Positions 8,682 through 17,312 of a stretch of 64,000 nucleotides of DNA are shown in pieces. The translations under genes and the position numbers were made by a program. The notes beneath the pieces are model-generated. The model did no database searches. It worked only from the letters and a program-made list of their open reading frames with translations, and was not told the origin of the DNA. Source of the DNA: Scytonema sp035967975 (GTDB taxonomy: Bacteria > Cyanobacteriota > Cyanobacteriia > Cyanobacteriales > Nostocaceae); NCBI GenBank assembly GCA_035967975.1, contig JAWQFQ010000013.1, positions 20,849 through 84,848 of the forward strand. Direction: 5' to 3'. Within the stretch, counting starts at the first letter, position 1. Every line of letters starts with the position of its first letter.

Positions 8682-9903
8682 TTGGTCTATCCTGATAATA
8701 ATTGCGTTAGCTTCTCCTGGCTGGGGACAGGCAAAGGTAGCAGAAATTGTAGGCAATCCTACTGTTAATGATGATAGAGTCACTGTTCGGATTAAGGTTA
8801 AAGGGACAGAAGAAAGACCTGTCATGGGTCTACAAGATACAAACTTTAAAATCTTGGTAGATGAAAAAGAAGTTAATTTTTATCCTCAAGATTGGAAAAG
8901 CCCAGAAGAAAGCATACCACCACCAGCTTGGATTATTGTACTGCTAGATTTTAGCGGTAGTATGCAACAACTAGATAGTCGGGGTACAACAAAAATCCAA
9001 GGGGCGATTAATGCGATCCGTCAATTGATAACCGTTTTAAAAGAACGGGGAGAAAACACCCAAATAGCAATTGTTCCTTTTGGCGAAGCTAGTAATAAAT
9101 GTCAAGGATATGCAGTGAATCAGGAAAGTCTTGATAAGTTTTTTGCTGCTGGTGATTTTAAATTAAAAAATAATCTTGATTACTTAGAAAATTTAAAACC
9201 TTGTGCTTTTACTAACCTTTATGAACCTTTTAAAAAAGCAGTTAAGTTTTTAGCAAATACCACAGATACACGTTTTTATCCACCAGAGAATTCATTCCAA
9301 CCAGAGCCTAGACTTTCCATTATTTTGCTATCTGACGGCTATCACAATGCTGCAAATGAAGCTCAAGATTTTCAAACTTTAACTAATCTTTTAAAAAGAA
9401 ATAGACAGATCGTAGTCCATACGTTAGGATATGGCTTGACTCCAGAACAATTAGGTCATAAATATAACATTGGTAGAGCAGCTACCCGTGTAGATATTAA
9501 TCAGGGTAGAGTTCCAGCGGAAGAATTTGTAGATAAAGAAAGGTTAGCAGAAATTGCCAGACTAACGGGAGGAATAGCTGAGTTTTCTGGAGATGCGGAA
9601 GCAATTGCAGAAAATTTGCAATTATTTCTTGATGCTCTGTTAGGGGAGTATGAAATTACTTATGCTCAACCAAACGCTGAACGTGGTTCTAAGCATGATG
9701 TGCAGGTTGTAGTGACTTCTCAAGGAAATAAGCTAGTGGAGTCACCACCAAAAAGTTACACAATCACTGTTTTTGGAAGATCGCTTCCCTTATCAGTACG
9801 AATCACTATGTTGATGTGTATTTTCGTTTTGCTAACACTAGGTGGTATTGTGCCATTTTACTTTTGGGGTGAATTTTTAAAAAAACAAGCATTGGGAGAT
9901 TAA
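8623..9903 (+). CDS. secreted vWA protein, membrane-anchored at its C-terminus
   Basis: The protein has 426 residues. An N-terminal signal peptide has its hydrophobic core at about 21-32 and a probable cleavage site after GWGQA. A small beta domain (about 38-95) precedes the vWA domain, which is preceded by PPPAW and contains the MIDAS motif DFSGSM (109-114) plus 'LLSDGYHNA'. A C-terminal transmembrane helix lies at about 392-415, followed by a short basic tail. The layout resembles BatA/BatB-like and VWFA-related bacterial proteins that bind a ligand through a divalent metal outside the cytoplasm. It starts with ATG at 8623 after AGGGA, inside the previous gene; TTG at 8665 would still leave a complete signal peptide. 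It ends 3 bp before the next gene. Confidence 0.8.
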   Translation: MKKKFIGSSTIIASLTRKLSWSILIIIALASPGWGQAKVAEIVGNPTVNDDRVTVRIKVKGTEERPVMGLQDTNFKILVDEKEVNFYPQDWKSPEESIPPPAWIIVLLDFSGSMQQLDSRGTTKIQGAINAIRQLITVLKERGENTQIAIVPFGEASNKCQGYAVNQESLDKFFAAGDFKLKNNLDYLENLKPCAFTNLYEPFKKAVKFLANTTDTRFYPPENSFQPEPRLSIILLSDGYHNAANEAQDFQTLTNLLKRNRQIVVHTLGYGLTPEQLGHKYNIGRAATRVDINQGRVPAEEFVDKERLAEIARLTGGIAEFSGDAEAIAENLQLFLDALLGEYEITYAQPNAERGSKHDVQVVVTSQGNKLVESPPKSYTITVFGRSLPLSVRITMLMCIFVLLTLGGIVPFYFWGEFLKKQALGD

Positions 9904-9906
9904 CTT

Positions 9907-10794
9907 ATGAACAGAATATTACTTTTTCTGATTTTGTTAATTATCTCTGGGTGTAATTCTTCTTCATCTAATATAAATCAAATAACTGGTTCCGATGTTG
10001 ATAAATGTCCAGAGAAGCCTGAAGCTGTGCTTGATGCAAAAGATGTTAAAACAATCAACCTTAGTACGCAAAAAATTACAGAATCAGGAATAGTGAATCA
10101 GCAAAAATCTGTAGGATACACTTTTTCTGGTCAAGTAGGCCAAAAGCTTGTCTATCAAACCAGCCAAGATATTTGTATTTCGGTTTATACTCCAGATAAT
10201 CAGATTCTTAATAGTGGAGTGTTACCGATAGATGGTAAGTACATTATTCAAATTTCCATACATAAGGGTTCCATGACGTTTGATTTAGCTATGAATTTAA
10301 TAACAGAAACAACATCTGTTGTATCTACGACGACTATCACTGCCACAAACATAAACAAATCTGTTGTTCCCTCGCCAACAAATCAAAATTTTATTTCAAA
10401 TACTACACCTATACCTGTTATTACTCCCTCTACCCTAGTTACAAATAATGTCTATCGACCATCCCCAGAAAAAGTTCTAGAAACTTACTATACGAAAATT
10501 AACAATCGTCAATATCAAGATGCATGGCAAATTTTACCTGTTGAAGTTCAGGATAATAAAGAACTTCATCCCAACGGATATAACTCCTTCTTAGAATGGT
10601 GGGACAAAGTTAATTTTGTAGATATTCAGAATATTTCATTAGCTGAATCTAATCAGAATTTTGCAACAGTAAATCTTCAGAGCAAATATCAGATGAAATC
10701 TGGAAGACAAGCCCCAATCAATCTCAATTTTTACATGAAATGGAATGAAAGTAATCAACGTTGGGATATAACTAGCATAAAAGTTGAAAATTAA
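9907..10794 (+). CDS. lipoprotein with PPC-like domain and NTF2-like C-terminal domain
   Basis: The protein has 295 residues. The signal sequence ends in a lipobox (IISGC), which predicts a lipid-anchored protein outside the cytoplasm. Residues about 35-135 form a beta domain with 'SVGYTFSGQVGQKLVY' and 'GKYIIQISIHKGS', the pattern of the bacterial pre-peptidase C-terminal (PPC) family. A Thr/Ser/Pro-rich linker follows, then a domain at about 190-295 with 'VLETYYTKINNRQYQDAWQ' and 'WNESNQRWDITSI', which looks NTF2-like. The PPC-like part closely resembles that of the next gene, including the CPEKP start and the 'TPDNQILN' stretch, so the two are tandem duplicates with different C-terminal domains. 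A GGGAG ribosome site precedes the start. Confidence 0.75.
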   Translation: MNRILLFLILLIISGCNSSSSNINQITGSDVDKCPEKPEAVLDAKDVKTINLSTQKITESGIVNQQKSVGYTFSGQVGQKLVYQTSQDICISVYTPDNQILNSGVLPIDGKYIIQISIHKGSMTFDLAMNLITETTSVVSTTTITATNINKSVVPSPTNQNFISNTTPIPVITPSTLVTNNVYRPSPEKVLETYYTKINNRQYQDAWQILPVEVQDNKELHPNGYNSFLEWWDKVNFVDIQNISLAESNQNFATVNLQSKYQMKSGRQAPINLNFYMKWNESNQRWDITSIKVEN

Positions 10795-10806
10795 GAAAAA
10801 CATGAC

Positions 10807-11715
10807 ATGGTTTTAAACATGAAAAAAATATTTCTCTACTTGTTAGTATACTTAGTTTATGGTTGTAATTCTGATATAAAAGCTGATTCTAATTCTAATT
10901 TTGTAGCTTGTCCAGAAAAACCCACAACAACTCTCAAGGAAAACGATGTTCAAGAAATTGTATTGAGTGAGCAAACATTAACTAAATCAAGTCAAGCTAG
11001 TGCTAGTAAATCTATAGGATACCGATTTGCGGCTCAGTCTGGTCAAAGACTTAGCTTTTCAACTGAGTCTGATATTTGTATTTGGGTTTATAGTCCTGAT
11101 AATCAAATTTTAAATGATTTAAATTTACCGCAGAATGGCAAATACCTTATTCAAATTGCTGCACTTAAAGGTTCTAAAACTTTTGATATAAGCATGACTT
11201 TAGGTATTCTTAAAACTGATTTACCTCCAACGCCTACAATCTCTAACACTTCTATTACTACTTCTCCTTCTCCTTCTCCCTCTTCTAGCACACCTAGTTC
11301 AACAGTGGATTTAACTGAAGAAAAAGCATTAGAAATCATCAATGAATGGTTAGCAGCTAAACCCCAAATTTTTGCACCACCTTTTGACACAAGCTTAGTT
11401 GAGAAATTAACAACTGGAACACTTTATCAAAAAACAACTAATCCCGATCCAAACCAAGGTCCTGTAGCTTGGCTTCGTTCTACTAATTCTTATTATAAAT
11501 ACAATAAATCAGAAATACAGCAAGTCATAGAGTTTTCTAAAACTGGTAGACAACCATATATGAAAATAAAGGTATTTGAAGAACTTTATCTTTATAGTGC
11601 TAAAGGCAACATTGATTGGGATAACTCTGGCTCTTTTAATCGTAATTTCATCTACTTCTTTGAAAAAGATAGTAATGGTATTTGGAAAATTTATGATTAT
11701 CAAAAGGTAAGCTAA
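10807..11715 (+). CDS. lipoprotein with PPC-like domain and ARC6-type IMS domain
   Basis: The protein has 302 residues. A short signal sequence ends in LVYGC, a plausible lipobox; an internal ATG at 10819 (MKKIFLYLL...) gives the more usual signal start. The PPC-like domain parallels the previous protein (CPEKP, 'SPDNQILN', 'GKYLIQIAALKGS'). After a Ser/Pro/Thr linker, residues about 172-302 match the pattern of the IMS domain (DUF4101) found at the C-terminus of the cyanobacterial and chloroplast division protein ARC6/Ftn2: 'ALEIINEWLAAKPQIF', 'SYYKYNKSEI' and 'GIWKIYDYQ'. In this locus it may be a protein-binding module rather than a division factor. The stop and next start overlap as TAATG. 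Confidence 0.75.
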   Translation: MVLNMKKIFLYLLVYLVYGCNSDIKADSNSNFVACPEKPTTTLKENDVQEIVLSEQTLTKSSQASASKSIGYRFAAQSGQRLSFSTESDICIWVYSPDNQILNDLNLPQNGKYLIQIAALKGSKTFDISMTLGILKTDLPPTPTISNTSITTSPSPSPSSSTPSSTVDLTEEKALEIINEWLAAKPQIFAPPFDTSLVEKLTTGTLYQKTTNPDPNQGPVAWLRSTNSYYKYNKSEIQQVIEFSKTGRQPYMKIKVFEELYLYSAKGNIDWDNSGSFNRNFIYFFEKDSNGIWKIYDYQKVS

Positions 11716-13163
11716 TGAAAAAGAAATATCGCAAATTGAAAAGACATTCAATCAGATTAGATCGAGTAGCTATTTTAGGTCTGGTATTTTTAATGCCATT
11801 ATTTTTAATGATATCTGTAATGCTTATGCTTACTAAAAATAATGAAAAGACCGATAATAATATCAAAAATTGTTATTCAATAGTAGAAATTAATTTCATA
11901 AACAAAAACTTGGAAAAACAAGAAGGTTTTATTAAGAAAAAGCAGTCATTATGTTTAAAGTTTTATGCATCATTAGGTCAAAAATTAATATTTTTTAGTC
12001 AAAATAAAGTTATTTTTGAAACACCAAATAAACATCAGCGTATTTTACAAGGAACCTCTCACGAGAATTTGTCTGAGACAGGGATTTACTCAATTATTCT
12101 AAGTACTGCTAAAGATGTTGAAGATTATCAAATTGTCTTAAAGTTAGAAGAACAGAAATTATCTGAACAACCTAAAATAAGAATAATTGACGAATCTACT
12201 TATACTGAAGATAGTATTAGTAAAGGTGTACAACTATCTTATAACGTAATTACGCCTCCTCCACTTAAACCTAATGACAAATTACAAAAAATAGTTGATG
12301 ATGTTGTTCATTTAGTGGCAACAAAGGGCTTACCTACAGATAAATTTTCTGTGAGTTTGATTGATTTAAAGAGTTCTGAATGTTGTGCTTATGCTCAATA
12401 CTCAGATCAGGAGCCTAGATTTCCAGCAAGTATTACTAAATTATTTTGGATGGTATATCTTTATGGAGAATACCAAGCAAATTTGCTTCCAGAAGGAACA
12501 GTATCTTATAAAAAATTGGCAAAAATGATTCAAGATTCTAATAATGAATCAGCTAGTTTTATTGTAGATACAATTACTCAAACAAAATCAGGTGATAAAT
12601 TATATGGAAATGATATTGACAAATGGATTCAAAAGCGGTTAACTATGAATTCCTTTTTTGAAAAAGCAGGTTACTATCCAATTAATATTAGTCAGAAATT
12701 GTTTCCCACATCCTATCAGAAAAATGATGCACCTGCTGGGAGAGATTTACAAATACGTGGTAATGATGAATCTAATCCTATTAGGAATTATCTGACTACG
12801 TATAATGTAGCACGTTTACTTTTAGAGATTGAACAAGAAAAATCTATTTCTCCACAATATAGTAGGAGTATGAAATTGCTTTTAAAGAGAAGTTTACATC
12901 CTAGTCATTGGAAAAATAAAGAATTCAATGCTATCGAAGGTTTTTTAGGTGAAGCTCTCCCAGAAAATGCTTATTTCGCTTCAAAAATGGGTTGGAATTT
13001 TAACACCCGTAATGATGCAGCCGTCATCGGGAGTCCGGATGATAAACACAAGTATATATTAGTAATTTTTGGAGATGACTCTAGCTTTTACAAAGATAAA
13101 AAACTTTTTCCAGAAATTTCACGATTGGTTTATGAACATATGACGAAGGAAAATAATTTTTGA
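11715..13163 (+). CDS. membrane-anchored class A beta-lactamase-like serine hydrolase with PPC-like domain
   Basis: The protein has 482 residues. A basic N-terminus and one helix at about 18-40 anchor it in the membrane, with the rest outside. A PPC-like domain comparable to the two preceding lipoproteins occupies about 55-155. The catalytic domain (about 190-480) has the SxxK motif in PASITK (S239, K242), a possible SxN motif at S275-N276-N277, and KMG (K424) at the KTG position. These are the marks of the class A beta-lactamase/PBP-related serine hydrolase superfamily. The altered third motif and long insertions argue against classical beta-lactamase activity. It may act on peptidoglycan or a peptide. 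Translation is coupled to the previous gene by TAATG. Confidence 0.75.
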   Translation: MKKKYRKLKRHSIRLDRVAILGLVFLMPLFLMISVMLMLTKNNEKTDNNIKNCYSIVEINFINKNLEKQEGFIKKKQSLCLKFYASLGQKLIFFSQNKVIFETPNKHQRILQGTSHENLSETGIYSIILSTAKDVEDYQIVLKLEEQKLSEQPKIRIIDESTYTEDSISKGVQLSYNVITPPPLKPNDKLQKIVDDVVHLVATKGLPTDKFSVSLIDLKSSECCAYAQYSDQEPRFPASITKLFWMVYLYGEYQANLLPEGTVSYKKLAKMIQDSNNESASFIVDTITQTKSGDKLYGNDIDKWIQKRLTMNSFFEKAGYYPINISQKLFPTSYQKNDAPAGRDLQIRGNDESNPIRNYLTTYNVARLLLEIEQEKSISPQYSRSMKLLLKRSLHPSHWKNKEFNAIEGFLGEALPENAYFASKMGWNFNTRNDAAVIGSPDDKHKYILVIFGDDSSFYKDKKLFPEISRLVYEHMTKENNF

Positions 13164-13209
13164 TGACTTCAAACTAGAAAAGATAAATTTAAGAAAAAAT
13201 GATTTGACG

Positions 13210-14685
13210 ATGCAAAACTTATTTAGACGCTTACGCACAAACAAACCCTTACTTTTTGGAATATACGGTGCAATTGGCTGTCTCATAGTAGCGATGTTCC
13301 TAGGAGAACCCTTCCTCGCCTTAACCAAACTTGCACCAATTGTGCAACCTTCCCAAGCCATTGTCTTATTAATTGATACTTCGTCAAGTATGAGCGATGG
13401 TAAATTAACCGAAGTGAAAACTGCCGCGACCAAATTTGTAGAACGTCGTAACCTGGCTCAAGAAAAACTCGCTGTTGTTAGCTTTGGCTTAGAAATTACA
13501 ACAGCAACTTCTCTGACAAATGATACCAATACCTTAAAAAATGCGATCGCCACTCTTACAGAAGCGGGTGGAACTCCAATGGCTGAGGGTATAGACACAG
13601 CTGTTGCTGAGTTACAATCTACCTCTTTGCGTCGAAATATCCTTTTATTTACAGATGGTTTACCACATTCCCAAACTCACGCCCTATTTTCTGCTCAATC
13701 CGCCAGAAATCAGAGTATAAATCTAATAGCCGTTGCTACGGGTGATGCTGACAGAAATTATCTAGCCCAGCTAACAGGTGATTCTTCTTTAGTCTTCTAT
13801 GCTAGTTCCGGTCAATTTGACCAAGCCTTTCGCAATGCAGAAGCTGCTATTTACAAGCAATTAGTCGAATCTAACCCCACAGGTGATTACGGTTTACTGT
13901 TCTCTACCTTGCGGATTGGCGGCTGGACGGCTTTCTTGGCAATGGGTGTAATACTGGCTCTTATTATAGGGCAAAACCACTATATGCACCGTCGTCTCCT
14001 AACATTCAGTAAAGGTATCATCAGTACTGTTGGTAGCCTTGCAGCTGGTATGGTTGCGGGAGCCGTTGGTCAATTACTGTTTTTGCCTCTAACTAGCCTT
14101 CCTCTTCTTAATGTCTCTATATTAGAAGTTATCAGTAGGATAATTGGTTGGGCAATCTTAGGTTTATTAGTAGGGATTGGAACCAATTTTTTTGTACCTA
14201 ATTTAAAGTTTTCCAAGGCTCTATTTGGTGGTACTGTTGGTGGGACTTTAGGAGCTATCGGTTTTGTAGTAACCGCTAGTACTTTTGGCGATCTCATTGG
14301 TCGTTTGTCTGGTGCAGCAATTCTGGGTTTTTTTCTTGGTTTGATGATTGCTTGGGTAGAGCAAGAACAATTAGCTCAAGAACCTTATTTACTAGTACAT
14401 TGGACTCCAAGAGAGAAAACATCATTATTATTAGGTATAAAACCCATCATAATTGGTAGTTCACCTAATGCACAAATTCCTCTAAACGCCTCAGAAGGAT
14501 TTACACCTATTACAGCTAAAATTTATCAGGAGGAAAAGAATATTGTTATGCAATTTGATTCAGAATATGCTGCACGTAAAAATATGAAAAAAACTATACA
14601 TCTTCTTAATGTAGGTGATACGCGCAAACTTGGAGATATCACACTTGAAGTCAAAGCTTCGATAAGTAAATCAAAAGCCATCTAA
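13210..14685 (+). CDS. vWA - multi-pass membrane - FHA-like protein
   Basis: I chose ATG at 13210; a TTG two codons upstream is possible but less likely. The protein has about 491 residues. A first hydrophobic segment lies at about 15-38. The vWA domain follows with a complete MIDAS: DTSSSM (56-61), a GGTPM Thr and a TDGLP Asp. About five membrane segments span about 230-395, including 'GMVAGAVGQLLFLP', clearly related to 'GLIAGGISQILFLP' in the protein encoded at 7485. The C-terminal tail contains 'PIIIGSSPNAQIPL', an FHA-like start without obvious phosphothreonine-binding residues. It combines the metal-binding adhesion module, the membrane block and the FHA-like module in one chain, and so links the extracytoplasmic and cytosolic halves of the locus. 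Confidence 0.75.
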   Translation: MQNLFRRLRTNKPLLFGIYGAIGCLIVAMFLGEPFLALTKLAPIVQPSQAIVLLIDTSSSMSDGKLTEVKTAATKFVERRNLAQEKLAVVSFGLEITTATSLTNDTNTLKNAIATLTEAGGTPMAEGIDTAVAELQSTSLRRNILLFTDGLPHSQTHALFSAQSARNQSINLIAVATGDADRNYLAQLTGDSSLVFYASSGQFDQAFRNAEAAIYKQLVESNPTGDYGLLFSTLRIGGWTAFLAMGVILALIIGQNHYMHRRLLTFSKGIISTVGSLAAGMVAGAVGQLLFLPLTSLPLLNVSILEVISRIIGWAILGLLVGIGTNFFVPNLKFSKALFGGTVGGTLGAIGFVVTASTFGDLIGRLSGAAILGFFLGLMIAWVEQEQLAQEPYLLVHWTPREKTSLLLGIKPIIIGSSPNAQIPLNASEGFTPITAKIYQEEKNIVMQFDSEYAARKNMKKTIHLLNVGDTRKLGDITLEVKASISKSKAI

Positions 14686-14736
14686 TAAAACTACCACCTT
14701 CTTGCTTAATTAGTATAGAAGTAAATTACAAGCCAA

Positions 14737-15120
14737 ATGGTTAAATATACATTTTCTCTAAAAGTTAAAGGTGACAACAATGAGTATTCATATGATTTAG
14801 ATTTAACGCCTCAGGAAGAGAATTTACCTGAACAGGTATTTACTCCAAAAGTTCGTGAACATCTTCGTCTCCATCTCCAAAACAAAAGCCTATGCGCTAT
14901 TAAAGAATTTCATCTCAATCAAATCGTCAATACATGGGTACAGGATATTAAAGAAGGTTATCGAGATAGTGCTTTAACTCTACAATTACCTCTATTAATG
15001 GAATCAGTAATTGACGAGTTAAATGAACCAGGAAATCAAGAAACTCCTACAGTAGTTAGCCCAGATTTATCTGATATTGAACCTAGGTTTGGAATGCTAC
15101 CTCCATTAAATTTCTCTTAA
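14737..15120 (+). CDS. small protein of unknown function between two vWA genes
   Basis: The protein has 127 residues. I do not recognise the family. It has no signal peptide and no membrane segment. The N-terminal 30 residues alternate polar and hydrophobic residues as in a beta hairpin (KYTFSLKVKGDNNEYSYDLD). The middle is helical ('FTPKVREHLRLHLQNKSL', 'LNQIVNTWVQDIKEGY'). The end is Pro-rich and acidic. It lies 51 bp after one vWA gene and 53 bp before another, on the same strand. It is probably a cytosolic accessory subunit or adaptor of this locus; that statement is contextual only. Confidence 0.6.
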   Translation: MVKYTFSLKVKGDNNEYSYDLDLTPQEENLPEQVFTPKVREHLRLHLQNKSLCAIKEFHLNQIVNTWVQDIKEGYRDSALTLQLPLLMESVIDELNEPGNQETPTVVSPDLSDIEPRFGMLPPLNFS

Positions 15121-15173
15121 GCCCTTTGACTTCAGCGTCAGCAAAATTATAAAATAATTACAGGAACATAACA

Positions 15174-16568
15174 ATGCTTAATGTACTGAATGTAGCCATT
15201 ACTCCTCATCGGGAATTTATGCCCGCAGATACCGATGGGCAAAAGTTGTTTTTAATGTTAAAGCTAAGACCAACAAAAGATGCGGCTGTCACCCGTCCCT
15301 CTACTACTTTTGCTTTTGTTATAGATACCAGTGGTTCCATGTATGAAGTAGTAGCTGGGGAAACGACACTGACAGGAGTTACTTATACTCAGGATGGCAA
15401 GGAGTATAACCAAGTAACAGGGGGTAAGACAAAAATTGATATTGTGATTGAGTCCTTGTTAACACTGGTACGTTCTGGGAGATTAGGAGCAAGCGATCGC
15501 GTCGCCATTATCCAATTTGACGATTCAGCTTCCCAGATTATTGGCTTGACTCCTGCAACACAAGTCAGTCAATTAGAAAACGCAATTAGTCAACTCCGCC
15601 GATTTTCCGGTGGTACTCGTATGGGTTTGGGTTTGCGCCGCTCCTTAGATATGCTTTGTAACCAATCAATGACTGTGCGACGTACCCTACTGTTTACCGA
15701 TGGGCAAACCTTTGATGAAGATATATGCCGAGATATAGCATCAGATTTTGCCACCAACAATATACCAATTACTGCCTTGGGAGTAGGGGATGATTTCAAA
15801 GAAGATTTATTGACCCATCTTAGTGATTCTACAGGTGGAACCTTATTTTATCTCGTTGCCGGAAGTGCTACAGGCACCCAAGTTTCCATACTAGATTTGC
15901 CTAACAAAATTATTGAAGAATATACTCAAGCACAGCGAGAAGTTATTACAAACCTTGCTTTAACTGTCAAAACCGTCAAAGGCGTAGAACTCACCCGTAT
16001 TGTTCGTGCTTATCCTACACAAGCAGAATTTCCTTTAACTCAAGACCCTTACCCTATTGGAAATGCAGTAGCTGGTGATGAAACAATCTTCATTCTCGAA
16101 TTTAGTATGGATAGCCGCCCTGCATCCCGCGTCCGCATTGCTCAAATTGGCATAACCTACGATATTCCAGGACAAAATCGACGTGGAGAAGTTCCACCAC
16201 AAAATTTAATTGTGCAATTTGTTCCAGGACAAAGCGGCGCAGCACAAGTCGATCAAGAAGTGATGGATTATGTACAGCAATGTAACATTGCCAACATCGT
16301 CAATCAAGCAACAAAGATTGCCGATCGCGACCCCCAAAAAGCCGAAGAACTCTTAGAAACTGCGCGGCGTATGACAGTCAGAATTGGTAATAAAGCAATG
16401 GAAGAATCTCTCAACGGTGCTCAACAAGAGTTACGCAAAACCAGACAAATTTCTCCAGGAACTCGTAAAACCGTCAAGATGGGAGCCAAGGGTAAAACTG
16501 TCAAAATGGGAGGTGATATTAACGATGAGCTTTCAGAAGAAGAAATGCGTAAACTTACAGGAACTTAG
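15174..16568 (+). CDS. cytosolic vWA protein with a Thr-rich tail carrying duplicated KTVKMG motifs
   Basis: The protein has 464 residues with no signal peptide. The vWA domain begins near residue 45 and has a complete MIDAS: DTSGSM (51-56), a GGTRM Thr and a TDGQT Asp. It resembles the Ca-activated chloride channel/TerY-like bacterial vWA group. A beta-rich middle region follows at about 250-360, then a helical part. The tail holds two copies of KTVKMG (Thr433 and Thr442) within 14 residues, then an acidic end. Short basic Thr motifs in a flexible tail are typical substrates of Ser/Thr kinases and ligands of FHA domains, both encoded downstream in this operon. I infer that this tail is the phospho-switch, which the sequence alone cannot prove. 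Confidence 0.8.
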   Translation: MLNVLNVAITPHREFMPADTDGQKLFLMLKLRPTKDAAVTRPSTTFAFVIDTSGSMYEVVAGETTLTGVTYTQDGKEYNQVTGGKTKIDIVIESLLTLVRSGRLGASDRVAIIQFDDSASQIIGLTPATQVSQLENAISQLRRFSGGTRMGLGLRRSLDMLCNQSMTVRRTLLFTDGQTFDEDICRDIASDFATNNIPITALGVGDDFKEDLLTHLSDSTGGTLFYLVAGSATGTQVSILDLPNKIIEEYTQAQREVITNLALTVKTVKGVELTRIVRAYPTQAEFPLTQDPYPIGNAVAGDETIFILEFSMDSRPASRVRIAQIGITYDIPGQNRRGEVPPQNLIVQFVPGQSGAAQVDQEVMDYVQQCNIANIVNQATKIADRDPQKAEELLETARRMTVRIGNKAMEESLNGAQQELRKTRQISPGTRKTVKMGAKGKTVKMGGDINDELSEEEMRKLTGT

Positions 16569-16605
16569 TACTACATTTCATAAATTCGTATCGAAATAAA
16601 GGCTT

Positions 16606-16638
16606 GTAGTTATGATGCATGCGCTAAAGCGCAACTAC
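16606..16638. repeat. imperfect palindrome in the vWA-FHA spacer
   Basis: Outer arms gtagtt/aactac and inner arms gcgct/agcgc form a hairpin within the 122-bp gap. A related sequence occurs at about 21301-21335 ('gtagttgtgcaaagagcgca'). It belongs to a dispersed 'gtagttgcgct' repeat type common in cyanobacterial spacers. A regulatory role is possible but not shown. Confidence 0.55.
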
Positions 16639-16690
16639 GAACCATAATGATGACTCATCACCAGTTTTTTCTCATTTAAGGAGAGTATCA

Positions 16691-17224
16691 ATGATTACTT
16701 GTACAACTTGTGGTTACGATCGCAACCCAGATGACGCTGAGTACTGTGAAGCTTGTGGTTCAGAACTACAACCATTTGTACCAATTTCACCTACCCCGTC
16801 ACAATCACCTACCATAATCCAGCCATCCCCATCACAACCTTCATATCCTACTTCATCTCCAACTTCTCCCACATTCTCAGCCACTACAACAACAGCAAAA
16901 CTTATCCCCAAACAAGCAGGTTCACCAATACCAGAATTTACCCTAGATAGTAATGCCATTGTTGGAATCTTTGATCCAGACATGGGCCCTGTTGATATTG
17001 ACTTAGAAGATTTTGCTGGCGGGGAAACAGTCTCACGCAACCATGCAGAAATTTACCTAGAAGGGGGAGTTTGGAAAATTAAAGACCTTGGTTCGACAAA
17101 TGGAACTTTTATGAAATCAACTGGACAAACTCGTTTTGGAGCCAGAATTACTATACCTGAAACAATAAAACCTGGAGATGAAATTGCCTTTGGTAAAGTT
17201 CGTTTTCTCTTCCAGAATGCTTAA
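16691..17224 (+). CDS. zinc-ribbon FHA-domain protein
   Basis: The protein has 177 residues. An N-terminal zinc ribbon has four Cys at 4, 7, 19 and 22 (CTTCG and CEACG). A Pro/Ser/Thr-rich linker spans about 28-75. A classical FHA domain fills about 88-177, with the key residues SRNH (115-118) and GSTNGTF (134-140), so phosphothreonine binding is likely. The same type of zinc ribbon opens the kinase encoded at 19156, suggesting a common dock. It has a strong ribosome site (AAGGAGAG). Within the locus this is the best candidate reader of phosphorylation set by the kinase and PP2C. It is confidently an FHA protein; its partner is inferred. Confidence 0.88.
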   Translation: MITCTTCGYDRNPDDAEYCEACGSELQPFVPISPTPSQSPTIIQPSPSQPSYPTSSPTSPTFSATTTTAKLIPKQAGSPIPEFTLDSNAIVGIFDPDMGPVDIDLEDFAGGETVSRNHAEIYLEGGVWKIKDLGSTNGTFMKSTGQTRFGARITIPETIKPGDEIAFGKVRFLFQNA

Positions 17225-17231
17225 ATTTTTA

Positions 17232-17258
17232 AGAAATGGAAAGTCTTTTTCCATTTCT
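17232..17258 (+). promoter_or_regulatory. stem-loop between the FHA and PP2C genes
   Basis: Perfect 11-bp arms (agaaatggaaa and tttccatttct) enclose a 5-base loop starting 8 bp after the FHA stop codon. It lacks a clean run of T after the stem, so it is a weak terminator at best. It could act as an attenuator or RNA-processing site that sets the level of the downstream phosphatase and kinase. Confidence 0.5.
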
Positions 17259-17312
17259 ATTAATTAGATTTATATAAGGAAATAACCAAGTAAAGTTAGT
17301 CGAGATTTATTC

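Noticed and set aside
11715..13163. Antibiotic-resistance beta-lactamase
   Set aside because: The KTG motif is KMG, the spacing between SxxK and SxN is short, and the domain is fused to a PPC-like region in a signalling locus; a drug-resistance role is not supported.
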